Counted from the stretch's first letter, positions 8,012 through 16,806 are shown. The stretch is 37,509 bases of DNA from an uncultured Desulfobacteraceae bacterium (GCA_903909505.1 CAIVVZ010000554.1:1-37509); one strand, 5' to 3'. Made by a program: numbers and translations. Notes: generated by a model from the letters alone, not told the origin.

Positions 8012-8407
8012 ATGAAACCAGAACCACCAGAAACCGAAAAGGATTTCGGCGAAGATCTGAAACAGCGTGATCTGCACGTTCTTGGTGAAGAGTTCCGTTT
8101 AAAGCCGATATCAAAGCCCAGGGGATGGCCCGACGTGATTACGGTTTTTCTGCGTTCCCTAACGCAGCACTGGGACGGCAAACTTATCGCTGTCATTGTC
8201 TCCGGCTATGATGGTGATGGGGCGGCAGCGCTGTGCGGCATAAAAGACGTGGGGGGCATTACCATCGCGCAGAAGCTCGACACAGCCGGTCAGCCGGATA
8301 TGCCTGAGAGCGCCATAGTAAGCGGGTGTATTGATTTTGTTCTTTCACCTGAGGATATCGCTCAGGAAATTGTAAAAATTGCGCATGCGGTGTCAAGGGA
8401 TCAGTGA
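8012..8407 (+). pseudogene. C-terminal fragment of a CheB-type methylesterase domain
   Basis: A 131-codon frame matches only the second half of the CheB methylesterase domain. The LIAVIVSGYDGDGAAALCGI segment carries the conserved aspartate loop. GGITIAQ, PDMPESAIVSGCIDFVLSPEDIA and the closing helix follow. The N-terminal half with the catalytic serine and histidine, and any receiver domain, is absent, so methylesterase activity is not expected. The first residues (MKPEPPETEKDFGEDLKQRD) do not belong to the domain. The fragment starts one base after the polyketide synthase stop and could be translated by read-on, but I regard it as a relic. It is the first of several decayed genes here. Confidence 0.7.
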
Positions 8408-8475
8408 AGGTGGAGCGAGCGGACAAAGGGATGAAATATGAAAACAAAAACAATGACTCTTACTGAGGATCCCTC

Positions 8476-9125
8476 ATGAAGCTCACTTCGAATCATCCTT
8501 TCTGGTCGCTCAACAACGGCCTCCCGGCGAACTACCCTTCATTGCAACGCGATGTTTCTTGCGATGCGGTCGTCATCGGCGGCGGTTCAGGCCTGCTTTC
8601 CTTTCTCGCGCCCCGCCGCTCTCTTTTCCAAAGACGGCGGCCAGGTCGATCCGCACCGCCTGACTCACGGTCTCCTGGCAGCGGGGAAGCGCGCGGGCCT
8701 GGAGGTTTACGACCGCACGAGGATGTCTTTTTTGGCAGAAATCCGACGCGGAGTTCGCATCACCACGCACAACGGTTGCCAGATAACCGCCCGCCGGGCC
8801 GTGATTGCGGCTGGGTTCGAGTCAAAAGCCCTCCTTAACGTCGAGACTGGAATCTTGAAGAGCACTTATGCGCTTATCAGTGAACCGCTCCCGGAGATTT
8901 CAGGATGGCATCAACAGTGCCTCATTTGGGAAAGCGGCTCACCTTACCTCTATCTGCGGACCACCACCGAAGGGCGTGTTATTGTCGGCGGCGAAGACGA
9001 AGACTTCGTGAATGCGAAGCGCCGGGAATGGCATCACCTTCAGCGTCATAGCTGCCGAGGTCATCCGGGATTATTTTATCAGCCGAACAAATCGCGATGC
9101 CCACCTTTTTCGCTTCGGTCGCTGA
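8476..9125 (+). pseudogene. Decayed FAD-dependent oxidoreductase (DAO/DadA type)
   Basis: Three pieces of one flavoprotein gene are readable in different frames. From the ATG at 8476: MKLTSNHPFWSLNNGLPANY to CDAVVIGGGSG, the FAD-binding start. In a second frame from about 8610: AALFSKDGGQVDPHRLTHGL to IVGGEDEDF, the substrate and C-terminal domains. In a third frame from about 9040: GNGITFSVIAAEVIRDYFIS to HLFRFGR with a stop at 9123-9125. Most of the region between the dinucleotide fold and the QVDPHRLTH segment is deleted, and at least two frameshifts are present. The homologous enzymes oxidise amino or imino acids with FAD. This copy cannot make a working enzyme. A ribosome binding site (GAGGA) remains before the start. 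Confidence 0.8.
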
Positions 9126-9190
9126 TGGGGGATAGCTTTCAATCTATCCTTATCATTTGCCACCCATAATATTAAATTAACCGAAAATGG

Positions 9191-9336
9191 GTAATATATG
9201 ACCACAGGTTAAATATGACCTGATTTATATAGCTGTTAATCAAAGTCCCGTAAATACTATTTTAACTAATTATCTTAAATATCAAAATGATGGGTGACAT
9301 CACGCTGAGTATTGGAAACCTGGCACAAAGACTGCA
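9191..9336 (+). promoter_or_regulatory. Sigma-54 promoter module, copy 1 (upstream of BON gene 1)
   Basis: The -24/-12 element is TGGCACAAAGACTGCA at 9321-9336, with GG and GC ten bases apart as sigma-54 requires. Exactly 100 bases upstream ends a paired site: TAATATATGACC (9192-9203) and GGTTAAATATGACC (9207-9220), which is the probable enhancer-binding-protein site. Between them lie an A/T-rich tract and the conserved block ATCAAAATGATGGGTGACAT, which could bind IHF. Transcription should start near 9347, giving a leader of about 100 bases before the BON gene at 9451. This module fills the 9126-9450 gap. Confidence 0.8.
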
Positions 9337-9450
9337 ATTATAAAAAAAGCTGAAGTAGGAAGCATCTTTCAAGGCGGCTGATGTGCCTATCGTTCTATTT
9401 TGTTCATTGAACCGCAAAAACAATTACATCAAAGAAAGGAAAAAAGTACC

Positions 9451-10233
9451 ATGAAAAAATCACTGTTTTGCTTATCACTCGTAACTGTGGCCTCATTGTT
9501 TTTAATCAACGTCAATCTCTTTGCATCCGAGACGGATGACCGCATCGAATCATCCGCAAAAAAGACTTACGTGTTCAAGACCTACCTAAAGAGCGATGAC
9601 ATTAAAATCAAGTCCACGGATGGCGTTGTCGCCTTGACCGGGACTGTTGCCGAAGAATCCCACAAGTCATTGGCCAAGGAGACTGTTGTGAGTCTGCCCG
9701 GAGTAAAAAGCGTGGACAACAAGCTGACGGTAAAAGGTGAAGTTCCTGCTGAGCACACGGATGCGTGGCTCATTACCAAAGTGAAAACCACACTTTTGTT
9801 CCATGGGAGCGTGAGCGCCACCGGAACTGAGGTTCTCGCAAATGATGGGACCATCACCTTGCGCGGCAAAGCCGACAGCGCGGCCCAAAAGGACCTGACA
9901 ACCGAATATGCCAAGGATGTGGAAGGAGTCAAAGCTGTTAAAAATGAGATGACGGTGGTAACTCCCGTAACGAAGCCGGGCGAAAAAACGACAGGCGAAA
10001 AGGTGGATGCCATGACCGAATCGGTTGATGATGCGTCGATCACCGCCCTGGTCAAGACAACATTGCTGTATCATCGTTCGACCAGTGCTCTGAACACCAC
10101 TGTTGAGACGAAAGAAGGCGTGGTCACGTTGGTGGGCAAAGCCAAGAACGCGGCTGAAAAAGACCTGGCCACCAAACTCGTGAGCGATGTCCACGGCGTA
10201 AAGAAGGTGGTCAACAACATGACCACTCCGTAA
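9451..10233 (+). CDS. Periplasmic triple-BON-domain protein, copy 1
   Basis: A 260-residue exported protein. Its signal peptide is MKKSLFCLSLVTVASLFLIN with cleavage likely after the Ala of LFASE (residue 26). Three BON domains follow at about residues 28-95, 104-170 and 192-259. Each ends in the 'GV..V.N.(L/M)TV' signature and contains the central 'DG.(I/V).L.G.(A/V)' strand. BON domains occur in OsmY, Kon/LysM proteins and secretins, and are thought to bind phospholipid or stabilise the envelope during osmotic stress. The start is supported by AAAGAAAGGAAAAAAGTACC before the ATG, a leader shared with the paralogues at 15909 and 22536. It lies under a sigma-54 promoter and is followed by a hairpin. 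Role inferred: envelope stress protection. Confidence 0.88.
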   Translation: MKKSLFCLSLVTVASLFLINVNLFASETDDRIESSAKKTYVFKTYLKSDDIKIKSTDGVVALTGTVAEESHKSLAKETVVSLPGVKSVDNKLTVKGEVPAEHTDAWLITKVKTTLLFHGSVSATGTEVLANDGTITLRGKADSAAQKDLTTEYAKDVEGVKAVKNEMTVVTPVTKPGEKTTGEKVDAMTESVDDASITALVKTTLLYHRSTSALNTTVETKEGVVTLVGKAKNAAEKDLATKLVSDVHGVKKVVNNMTTP

Positions 10234-10257
10234 ACCGAGTCCACAGTACCAACCAAG

Positions 10258-10280
10258 ACAGCCGGTTCGTTTCCGGCTGT
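10258..10280 (+). terminator. Hairpin after BON gene 1
   Basis: A perfect 8-bp stem, ACAGCCGG (10258-10265) with CCGGCTGT (10273-10280), encloses a 7-base loop, 25 bases after the BON stop. There is no U-tract, so it may be a weak terminator or an mRNA 3'-end stabiliser. The same stem and loop size recur after BON gene 3 at 23344-23366. Confidence 0.5.
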
Positions 10281-10354
10281 TACGGGTCATGAAATGAACC
10301 GTCTGAGGCCAATCTAATTTGGATCGCACATTATTTTAAAAAGGGGAACGAATC

Positions 10355-10513
10355 ATGTCAATTGGTGGCATCTTACTCATAATTCTGATACTGGCGTTTG
10401 TAGGAATAATCCCAGTCTGGCCGCATAGCCGGTCATGGGGGTATGCACCCGGCGGCGGTGTCGGGCTGGTAGTGATTATCCTTGTGATCCTGCTCTTATT
10501 GGGCAGAATATAG
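10355..10513 (+). CDS. DUF3309 small membrane protein
   Basis: A 52-residue protein, MSIGGILLIILILAFVGIIP then VWPHSRSWGYAPGGGVGLVV and a second hydrophobic stretch ending LLLLGRI. The two transmembrane helices flanking the conserved WPHSRSWGY.P.GG loop are the hallmark of DUF3309. Such proteins are widespread in bacteria, often beside CsbD and BON genes, and their function is unknown. A GGGGAA stretch precedes the ATG. It sits between BON gene 1 and the CsbD gene and may be part of the same sigma-54-driven transcript if the hairpin between them is leaky. Confidence 0.85.
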   Translation: MSIGGILLIILILAFVGIIPVWPHSRSWGYAPGGGVGLVVIILVILLLLGRI

Positions 10514-10543
10514 TCAGCTCTTAAATCAAACAGGAGGAATATT

Positions 10544-10723
10544 GTGAAATCAAGCACAAAAGACAACGCAGAAGGCAAGATGCATCAAGTGAAGGGCAAG
10601 ATAAAGGAGACCGTCGGAAATGTAGTCGGGAATGACGACTTGGAAGTGGAGGGCAAAGTCGAAAAATCACACGGGAAAGTCCAAGAAAAACTCGGCCAGG
10701 TAGAGAAAATTATGGGCAAATAG
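10544..10723 (+). CDS. CsbD family stress protein
   Basis: A 59-residue hydrophilic protein starting at GTG 10544, six bases after AGGAGGAAT. The sequence [20 protein letters not shown], followed by [30 protein letters not shown], is a complete CsbD domain. CsbD (B. subtilis) and YjbJ (E. coli) are abundant small cytoplasmic proteins induced in general stress or stationary phase; no biochemical activity is established. A truncated copy of the start of this gene occurs after BON gene 2 at 16708, which shows that the BON-CsbD unit was duplicated. Confidence 0.88.
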   Translation: MKSSTKDNAEGKMHQVKGKIKETVGNVVGNDDLEVEGKVEKSHGKVQEKLGQVEKIMGK

Positions 10724-10784
10724 AAAGCGGAAAAAACCAGAATATTCTATGTTGTTACATTCAAACAAACCAAAAGGAGGTTGT

Positions 10785-10931
10785 ATGACTGAGAAACATC
10801 AAGTTTATAAATGTGAAAGCTGTGGCAATATCGTTGAGGTCCTTCATGCCGGCGAGGGTGAGCTTGTCTGTTGCGGACAGCCCATGAAACTGACGGTTAA
10901 AAACACCGTTGATGCGGCAAAGAAAAAGTAG
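10785..10931 (+). CDS. Desulforedoxin-domain protein (stand-alone, 48 residues)
   Basis: The protein contains CESCG near its start and VCCGQPM further on. This gives the C-x2-C plus CC ligand set of the desulforedoxin rubredoxin-like Fe(Cys)4 centre. It ends NTVDAAKKK, exactly where full desulfoferrodoxins continue into the superoxide-reducing neelaredoxin domain with a histidine-rich segment. It is therefore either a genuine desulforedoxin-like electron carrier (the D. gigas protein is a similar small domain) or a desulfoferrodoxin that lost its catalytic domain. The ATG at 10785 has GGAGG five bases upstream. Its company with FeSOD and ferritin-like genes suggests a role in oxidative stress in an anaerobe. 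Confidence 0.85.
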   Translation: MTEKHQVYKCESCGNIVEVLHAGEGELVCCGQPMKLTVKNTVDAAKKK

Positions 10932-10956
10932 ATCCGGTAAAGGCAGAAAAGCTTGT

Positions 10957-11010
10957 GGCAAAGAGAAGATGGGTTGATAAAACCTCCTTGTTTGCATGCC
11001 TCTCTTTGCC
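10957..11010. other. Ten-base inverted repeat with wide loop
   Basis: GGCAAAGAGA (10957-10966) and TCTCTTTGCC (11001-11010) are perfect inverted repeats separated by 34 bases, 25 bases after the desulforedoxin stop. It could be a weak transcription end or an RNA processing site. No U-tract follows. Confidence 0.35.
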
Positions 11011-11101
11011 TCATGCCTTCCTGTTATTATTGGTAGTTATAGTGAATTTTTAAAGTTAACCGGACACCAGTGGAACCATTTTATGAAAGGGATAACTTCC
11101 A

Positions 11102-11257
11102 ATGAGTGAAAAAGATAAATATTTAGAAAAACTTAAACCTCTTCTTGATAATTGGAACGCTGAGTTTGACGAATTGGAGGCCAAGATTAGAATGTCTGGG
11201 GCAGATCCGAAAGATGATTACGATGAGGTAATAACGGCGTTACGCCAGCATCGTTAA
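11102..11257 (+). CDS. Small charged coiled-coil protein (sll1863-like stress protein fragment)
   Basis: A 51-residue frame, MSEKDKYLEKLKPLLDNWNA then EFDELEAKIRMSGADPKDDY and EVITALRQHR. It is highly charged, with heptad-like spacing suggesting a single amphipathic helix pair. The start resembles the short stress-response proteins related to cyanobacterial Sll1863, which are normally longer (about 70-100 residues or more), so this may be a truncated member. AAAGGG lies ten bases before the ATG. A piece of an aldo/keto reductase gene follows directly, which suggests a recombination end here. No function is assigned. Confidence 0.5.
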   Translation: MSEKDKYLEKLKPLLDNWNAEFDELEAKIRMSGADPKDDYDEVITALRQHR

Positions 11258-11288
11258 GGCAAATGTCGAACTATCGGGTACGCCTTCT

Positions 11289-11325
11289 GTATCATTCAAA
11301 CCGCCGTAGACCGCGGCAACAACTT
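11289..11325 (+). pseudogene. Short aldo/keto reductase fragment
   Basis: About 36 bases match the gene at 1179-2180 (bases near 1349-1385) with 31 of 36 identities by eye, encoding IIQTAVDRGNNL against IIRTAIDRGINF. It is bounded by the coiled-coil gene on the left and the ribosome binding site of the ferritin-like gene on the right. It is a relic that marks past recombination. Confidence 0.55.
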
Positions 11326-11339
11326 AAAGGAGAATACAA

Positions 11340-11642
11340 ATGCCAGAGTTCGGATCGCCTTTTTCTGGGATAGCAAACAACAGGAAGCTCAAGGATGAGG
11401 AGCTTATCAGAGCCATTCGTTTCATGGTGGCCGCAGAGTATGAAGCGATACAGTTGTACATGCAGCTTGCCGAGTCAACCGACAACAAACTCGCCGTGAA
11501 GGTGCTTAAGGACATAGCGGACGAGGAACGTGTACACGCTGGAGAGTTTCTGAGATTGCTCCGCGTGCTTTCCCCAGATGAAGAAAAGTTTTATGCCGAG
11601 GGGGCAGAAGAAGTCGAAGAACTAATCAAGAAATTGAAATAA
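11340..11642 (+). CDS. Ferritin-like / rubrerythrin-type half-ferritin (100 residues)
   Basis: A short protein of two predicted long helices. The first carries MVAAEYEAIQLYMQLAES and the second carries DIADEERVHAGEFLRLL with an E-x2-H metal motif. Together the glutamates of helix 1 and the EExxH of helix 2 give half of a ferritin-type di-iron site, so the active unit must be at least a dimer. This size and order match the encapsulated-ferritin-like group, including the domain fused to archaeal encapsulins. The acidic tail (EGAEEVEELIKKLK) also fits. Expected role: iron oxidation and storage, or peroxide removal. AAAGGAG lies eight bases before the ATG. No encapsulin shell gene is present in this window. 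Confidence 0.82.
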   Translation: MPEFGSPFSGIANNRKLKDEELIRAIRFMVAAEYEAIQLYMQLAESTDNKLAVKVLKDIADEERVHAGEFLRLLRVLSPDEEKFYAEGAEEVEELIKKLK

Positions 11643-11767
11643 AGAATTTCCGGAATAAACCGTTCAACAACCGCTTCCAGTGGTTGGCTTCGCCTTACTG
11701 TGCTTGGCTCGCCACCGCTGAAGCATAAGCCGTCAGGCGTTTACATCACCACATAGGAGACAAAATA

Positions 11768-12388
<621 letters not shown>

Positions 12389-12433
12389 TGACAGCCTGAT
12401 CGTGCTCGCTTACTTCCCAACTGGAGATGCCGA

Positions 12434-13106
12434 ATGCGTCACCCTTACATTCTCCACCTGCTCGTCTGTCTGTTAACACTGAATCTATGCGCCTGTGGTG
12501 AAGTGGCGACATTACCGGAACAGGCGGGTGTCGGCCCCCATCCGATGGGCTTGTGCGTTGGACCAAAAACGTGATTGCCAGCCGCGATGGTTCGCGGCTG
12601 GATGTAACGACCGGGTCCAATAGCAATGTCGGCGAAAACGGTGTGGAAAACGAAATTAACCGCGCCGCCATCTGGGAAGTTGATTTAGCAACAGGCAGTT
12701 CGCGCATCTTTGCTTCGGGCTTGCGCAACCCGAATGGCCTTGCCTGGCAACCGCAGAGCGGTGCACTCTGGACGACCGTCCCCGAACGCGATGAAATCGG
12801 CAGTGACCTGGTGCCCGACTATATGACCTCGGTGAAGGACGGCGCTTTCTATAGCGCTTTACGGGCGGGGCTTTCATCGGCCAGCACGGCTCCTGGAACC
12901 GTCAACCCCGGAGTGGTTACAAAGTGATTTTTGTGCCGTTCGCCGACGGGCACCCTGCCGGGACACCCGAGGGTGTACTCACCGGCTTTGTCAATGCGCG
13001 CGGTGAAGCGCTGGGCCGTCCGGTTGGCGTGGCAATCGATCGAATGGGCGCGCTGCTTGTTGCCGACGATGTTGGAAATATCGTATGGCGGGTAATCCCC
13101 CGATAG
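12434..13106 (+). pseudogene. Decayed PQQ-type sugar (sorbosone) dehydrogenase
   Basis: Three parts of an exported quinoprotein dehydrogenase are readable. The first frame (12434-12574) gives a signal peptide, MRHPYILHLLVCLLTLNLCA, and ends early. From about 12544 a second frame gives [40 protein letters not shown] and [18 protein letters not shown], which are beta-propeller blades. A third frame from about 12865 gives [20 protein letters not shown] and then [20 protein letters not shown] to a stop at 13106. Large stretches between these parts, including several blades, are missing. The intact relatives are periplasmic sugar or aldehyde dehydrogenases. This copy cannot be functional. Confidence 0.82.
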
Positions 13107-13126
13107 AGACCCGTATCATTTTTTAC

Positions 13127-13154
13127 CCATGGCACCAAGGAGACCGAAAAAAGT
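13127..13154 (+). repeat. Relic of the promoter-module flank
   Basis: These 28 bases match the segment 22158-22185, just upstream of and running into promoter module copy 4, at 24 of 28 positions by eye. Both contain the core ACCGAAAAAAGT. The enhancer site and -24/-12 element that should follow are absent here. I read it as the left end of a lost promoter-module copy in front of the HAD/ATPase gene. Confidence 0.4.
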
Positions 13155-13190
13155 GTTCCAGAAACTAATGGAGTGTTTTCAGGAGGAGAC

Positions 13191-14635
13191 ATGCGATATC
13201 AAATTCTCGCCACCGATTACGACGGCACCATCGCACACAATGGGATAGTCGATGCGTCCACCGTTGTGGCACTCAAAAACCTACTGGCCACCGGCAGGCG
13301 TCTGGTTCTGGTGACCGGCCGTGAACTGCCGCAGTTGCAGATGATCTTTCCGCGCTGAAACTGTTTGAATGGGTGGTCGCCGAGAATGGGGCGTTGCTTT
13401 ACCACCCTGCTACCAAAGAGGAACTGTTGCTGGCCGAACCTCCGCCGGCGCGGTTCAGCGAAGCGCTGCGCGCCAATGGTTGCGAGCCCATTTCGGTCGG
13501 CCGGGTGATTGTGGCGACGATGGAGCCTCATCAGCAACTCGTTCTGAAGACCATTCAGCATTTTGGCCTGGAATTGCAAATCATCTTTAATAAGGGCTCA
13601 GTGATGGTGCTGCCTCCCGGCGTCAACAAGGCCAGCGGGCTGACGGCGGCGCTAAAGAAGATGGGACTTTCGCCGCACAACGCAGTGGGCGTGGGCGATG
13701 CAGAAAATGACCATGCGATGCTGAAACTGTGTGAGTTCTCCGCCGCCGTTTCGAATGCACTCCCGGCCCTCAAGGAAGCTGCCGATTGGGTAACGCCAGC
13801 CGATCACGGGCAGGGCGTGGCGCAGCTCATCGAACGGATGATTGCCAATGACCTTGCGGATTTGGATGGTAAACTCACGCGGCATCATCTGGAGTTCGGC
13901 GTTGGTGAAGATGGGCCCGTGTGTCTGCCTCCGTTCGGTCCCAGTGTGCTGATTGCGGGCCCCTCAGCCAGCGGCAAATCGACTGTTGCAACCCAAATTG
14001 TGGAGACGATTGTTCAGCGGCAGTATCAGTTTTGCCTGATTGATCCCGAGGGGGATTATGAAAACTTTGAGCAAGCCGTCTTCATGGGCGGCCCTAAGGC
14101 GGCGCCGCAGATAGGCGAAGTGCTGCGGGTGCTCGAAAACCCCGATGCGAGCGTGGTGGTTTCGATGACGGGCATGCCGATCTCCGATCGGCCGCCGTTC
14201 TTTCTCAAGTTGCTGCCGCATTTGCTGCAAATGCGGGCTCGGCTCGGCCGGCCGCACTGGCTGATTCTTGACGAAGCTCACCACCTGCTGCCGGCAGAAT
14301 GGCTGCCGCCGGAAGGCGAGCTGCCGCCAGACCGTAGCTTCTACTTCCAGGGGCCGGAGAAGAAGCTCAACCTGCGAGCGCAGAACTTGATACTGTTCTT
14401 GCAACTCGCAGATGGTGTCGACGACGAGACATGGGAATACCATCGCCGTGCGGGGGGCTACTCGCGATGGCTGAGGGACAGCATCAAAGACACGGACTTG
14501 GCCGCTACGGTCGCACTTATCGAAGCGATACCCAAGGTCGACCCTTTGGAAGGCCGCCGGCAGATTCGTGTGGCAATTGAGCGGGATTACACCTTGCCCG
14601 CGGCGGGTCCGCTGCCGGTGCCAGGGGCGCAATGA
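13191..14635 (+). pseudogene. HAD hydrolase / HerA-like ATPase fusion gene, frameshifted and internally deleted
   Basis: The ATG at 13191 (CAGGAGGAG upstream) opens a HAD type IIB phosphatase: ILATDYDGTIAHNG, then LVLVTGRELPQLQ. The frame ends at 13358. The sequence continues in another frame from about 13350 with LFEWVVAENGALLYHPATKE, then GVGDAENDHAMLKLCE (HAD motif IV). A P-loop ATPase domain follows: VLIAGPSASGKSTVATQIVE and WLILDEAHHLLPAEW (Walker B). After that the sequence jumps to PPDRSFYFQGPEKKLNLRAQ, and I believe part of the ATPase domain has been lost. Fusions of this kind exist as intact genes in other bacteria. Function is unknown even there. The downstream 13373-14635 part could still be translated. 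Confidence 0.75.
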
Positions 14636-14661
14636 TTAGAACTTCCGTAACAACCAAAGGC

Positions 14662-14811
14662 TCGACATGATCGATCTCGTGCAACACCACGAGGTGCTCC
14701 GGTAGAAGACCCGCACCGGAGTTTTGAAAAAGAGGTATTGCCGGAACTGATAAGGCAGAAAACAGGGGGCCTCGGGATGAAGATCATGTCGAACGGAATT
14801 CTGTTGACGGT
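14662..14811 (+). pseudogene. Internally deleted aldo/keto reductase fragment
   Basis: The sequence follows the aldo/keto reductase gene at 1549-1608, with one lost base that turns TACGAA into TAGAA and so creates a stop. It then jumps to the part equivalent to 1794-1884. About 180 bases are deleted between two CGGA-T/GTTTTGA-like sequences. The encoded pieces are DMIDLVQHHEVLR and FEKEVLPELIRQKTG..GMKIMSNGILL. The right end runs in frame into the DUF1566 gene. Confidence 0.75.
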
Positions 14812-15727
14812 GATAAATGAATTATCGTTGGAAACGGATCAGACAGGTTGTTTTGACGAATCCGGCAAGGCGTTGGACTGCCAGGATACGGGGCAGGACG
14901 GCGCCGTCAAAAAAGTTCGTCGAATGGAAGCGCCTGATCGTTTTCGTATAATGAATGATATTGTTCAGGATAAATGGACAGGATTGGTTTGGCATACCAA
15001 TGCCGACCTTCCTGGATTTCCATTAACCTGGAAGGAAGCTTTTGAATTTATTCAGGAGATAAACGCTTCCCGGTTATCCGGAGTCAATGAGTGGCGATTG
15101 CCTGCAAGAAAAGAGCTGTTTTCTCTGGTGAGTCATCAATTTGTAAATCCATCTTTACCCAAGGGCCACCCGTTTATTAATGTTTTCCATGGGTATTATT
15201 GGACACGGACGCAATCCGCCAGATTATTGAATCAGGCATGGTATGTCCACTTGGGCGGCGGGAAAGTGTACCGCGGCATGAAGCATGGCTCCTATATGGT
15301 GTGGCCGGTTTCCGGCCGATTCGCCGGTCATTCTTTTATGGAAAACCGATTTATCGCCAATGGAGATTCAGTGTATGACCGTATTACGCGCAGGTATTGG
15401 TATGCCGACGATAAATTAAACGATGGCGCGATAACCTGGAAAGAGGCCATCCGCTCCGTTGAAAAACTGAACGAAACGCGCAAAGCAGGTCACGGTCCCT
15501 GGCGGCTGCCCAATATCCGAGAGCTTGAAAGTCTGGTTGATGATGGAAACCATAGCCCGGCTTTTGCTGACGGATTTATTATTAACAACGTAAAGGACGG
15601 ATACTGGTCATCAACCACAAGTTTGTATGAGCCCAGATATGCATGGGTTCTTTATCCGCTTGATGGTGCAATTGGCGTAGGATTTAAATCCAATGTGGAT
15701 TTTCATGTATTGGCGGTTCGCGGGTGA
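14777..15727 (+). CDS. DUF1566 (Lcl C-terminal) domain protein with chimeric N-terminus
   Basis: Two DUF1566 repeats are visible in this 316-residue product. The first runs from DKWTGLVWHTNADLPGFPLT through EWRLPARKELFSLV to YYWTRTQSA. The second runs from RRYWYADDKLNDGAITWKEA through GPWRLPNIRELESLVD to GYWSSTTS. Preceding them, QTGCFDESGKALDCQDTGQD is the usual entry segment of such proteins. These domains resemble formylglycine-enzyme/C-lectin-like folds and are usually surface or periplasmic, with unknown roles. The normal signal peptide is missing. Residues before about 12 come from an aldo/keto reductase remnant fused in frame, so the start (ATG 14777 or 14786) is uncertain. Probably mislocalised or a pseudogene, though the domains themselves look intact. 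Confidence 0.65.
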   Translation: MKIMSNGILLTVINELSLETDQTGCFDESGKALDCQDTGQDGAVKKVRRMEAPDRFRIMNDIVQDKWTGLVWHTNADLPGFPLTWKEAFEFIQEINASRLSGVNEWRLPARKELFSLVSHQFVNPSLPKGHPFINVFHGYYWTRTQSARLLNQAWYVHLGGGKVYRGMKHGSYMVWPVSGRFAGHSFMENRFIANGDSVYDRITRRYWYADDKLNDGAITWKEAIRSVEKLNETRKAGHGPWRLPNIRELESLVDDGNHSPAFADGFIINNVKDGYWSSTTSLYEPRYAWVLYPLDGAIGVGFKSNVDFHVLAVRG

Positions 15728-15908
15728 CCCTATCGTATGCGGGGGGGAGAGGACATGTCTGTCCCCATCAGGCGGGCGCCGCGGGTTGTGGGAAAAAACC
15801 GGTCTCTATGAGTCGGGTTCCATTTCAATTTTAGATTGTTTGTCAGCGTTTAATTGATTCTTCCATTAATTCGGGAACACAGACTATCAAAGAAAGGAAA
15901 AAAGTACC

Positions 15909-16691
15909 ATGAAAAAATCACTGTTTTGCTTATCAATAATAACTGTAACCTATTTGTTTTTAATCAACGTCAATTTGTTCGCATCCGAGACGGATGACCG
16001 CATCGTATCCTCTGCAAAAAAGTCTTATGTGTTCAAAACCTACCTCAATGTCGATGATGTTAAAATCCAGTCCAAGGAGGGTGTTGTTGCCTTGAGCGGG
16101 ACTGTCACCGAAGAATCCCACAAATCATTGGCCCGTGAGACTGTTTTGAGCCTACACGGAGTTAAAAGCGTGGACAACAAGCTGACAGTAAAAGGGGAAG
16201 TCCCTGCTGAGCACTCGGATGCGTGGCTCATTACCAAAGTGAAATCAACACTATTATTCCATCGGAGCGTGAGTGCCACCGATACTGAGGTTTTGGCAAA
16301 AGAAGGGACCGTCACCTTGCGCGGCAAAGCCGTCAATGCGGCCCAAAAGGATTTGACGACCGAATATGCCAAGGATGTGGAAGGCGTCAAAGCCGTTAAA
16401 AATGAGATGACGGTATTGGCTGCCGCAATGAAGCCAGGCGAGAAAACAACAGGCGAAAAGGTGGATGCCACGACCGAATCGGTTGATGATGCATCGATTA
16501 CTGCCCTGGTCAAGACGACGTTGCTGTATCATCGCTCAACCAGCGCCATCAAAACCACTGCCAAGACAAAAGAAGGCGTGGTCACGTTGGCGGGCAAAGC
16601 CAAGAACGCGGCTGAAAAAGATCTTGCCACCAAACTCGTGAGCGACGTTCACGGCGTAAAGAAGGTGGTCAACAACATGACCGTCCCGTAA
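15909..16691 (+). CDS. Periplasmic triple-BON-domain protein, copy 2
   Basis: The closest paralogue of the BON gene at 9451: 260 residues, the same signal peptide layout (MKKSLFCLSIITVTYLFLIN), and three BON domains at about residues 28-95, 104-170 and 192-259 with long identical stretches. The leader bases TATCAAAGAAAGGAAAAAAG are also shared. Unlike copies 1 and 3, I find no sigma-54 element or paired enhancer site in the 181 bases upstream. The DUF1566 gene ends there instead, so its regulation has probably changed. The gene is followed at once by a truncated CsbD start, which confirms a duplication of the BON-CsbD unit. Role inferred as envelope stress protection. Confidence 0.87.
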   Translation: MKKSLFCLSIITVTYLFLINVNLFASETDDRIVSSAKKSYVFKTYLNVDDVKIQSKEGVVALSGTVTEESHKSLARETVLSLHGVKSVDNKLTVKGEVPAEHSDAWLITKVKSTLLFHRSVSATDTEVLAKEGTVTLRGKAVNAAQKDLTTEYAKDVEGVKAVKNEMTVLAAAMKPGEKTTGEKVDATTESVDDASITALVKTTLLYHRSTSAIKTTAKTKEGVVTLAGKAKNAAEKDLATKLVSDVHGVKKVVNNMTVP

Positions 16692-16707
16692 ATCACATAC
16701 CAAAATT

Positions 16708-16758
16708 ATGAAACCAAGCACGAAAGACAACGCAGAAGGCAAGTTGCACCAAGTGAGT
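16708..16758 (+). pseudogene. Truncated CsbD gene start
   Basis: The first 17 codons, [17 protein letters not shown] after the initiator, match the CsbD gene at 10544 ([16 protein letters not shown]). The sequence then changes to unrelated DNA leading into the 3' end of the ABC exporter gene on the other strand. The DUF3309 gene present between BON and CsbD in the first copy is missing here. Confidence 0.7.
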
Positions 16759-16806
16759 GGAAGCGTTTTTTGTGATCGCTGTGGATGTACGCGCGAAGCG
16801 GCTTTT

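Noticed and set aside
15728..15908. Possible sigma-54 module before BON gene 2
   Set aside because: Looked for by analogy with copies 1 and 3; neither the paired site nor a TGGCAC-type -24 box is present.
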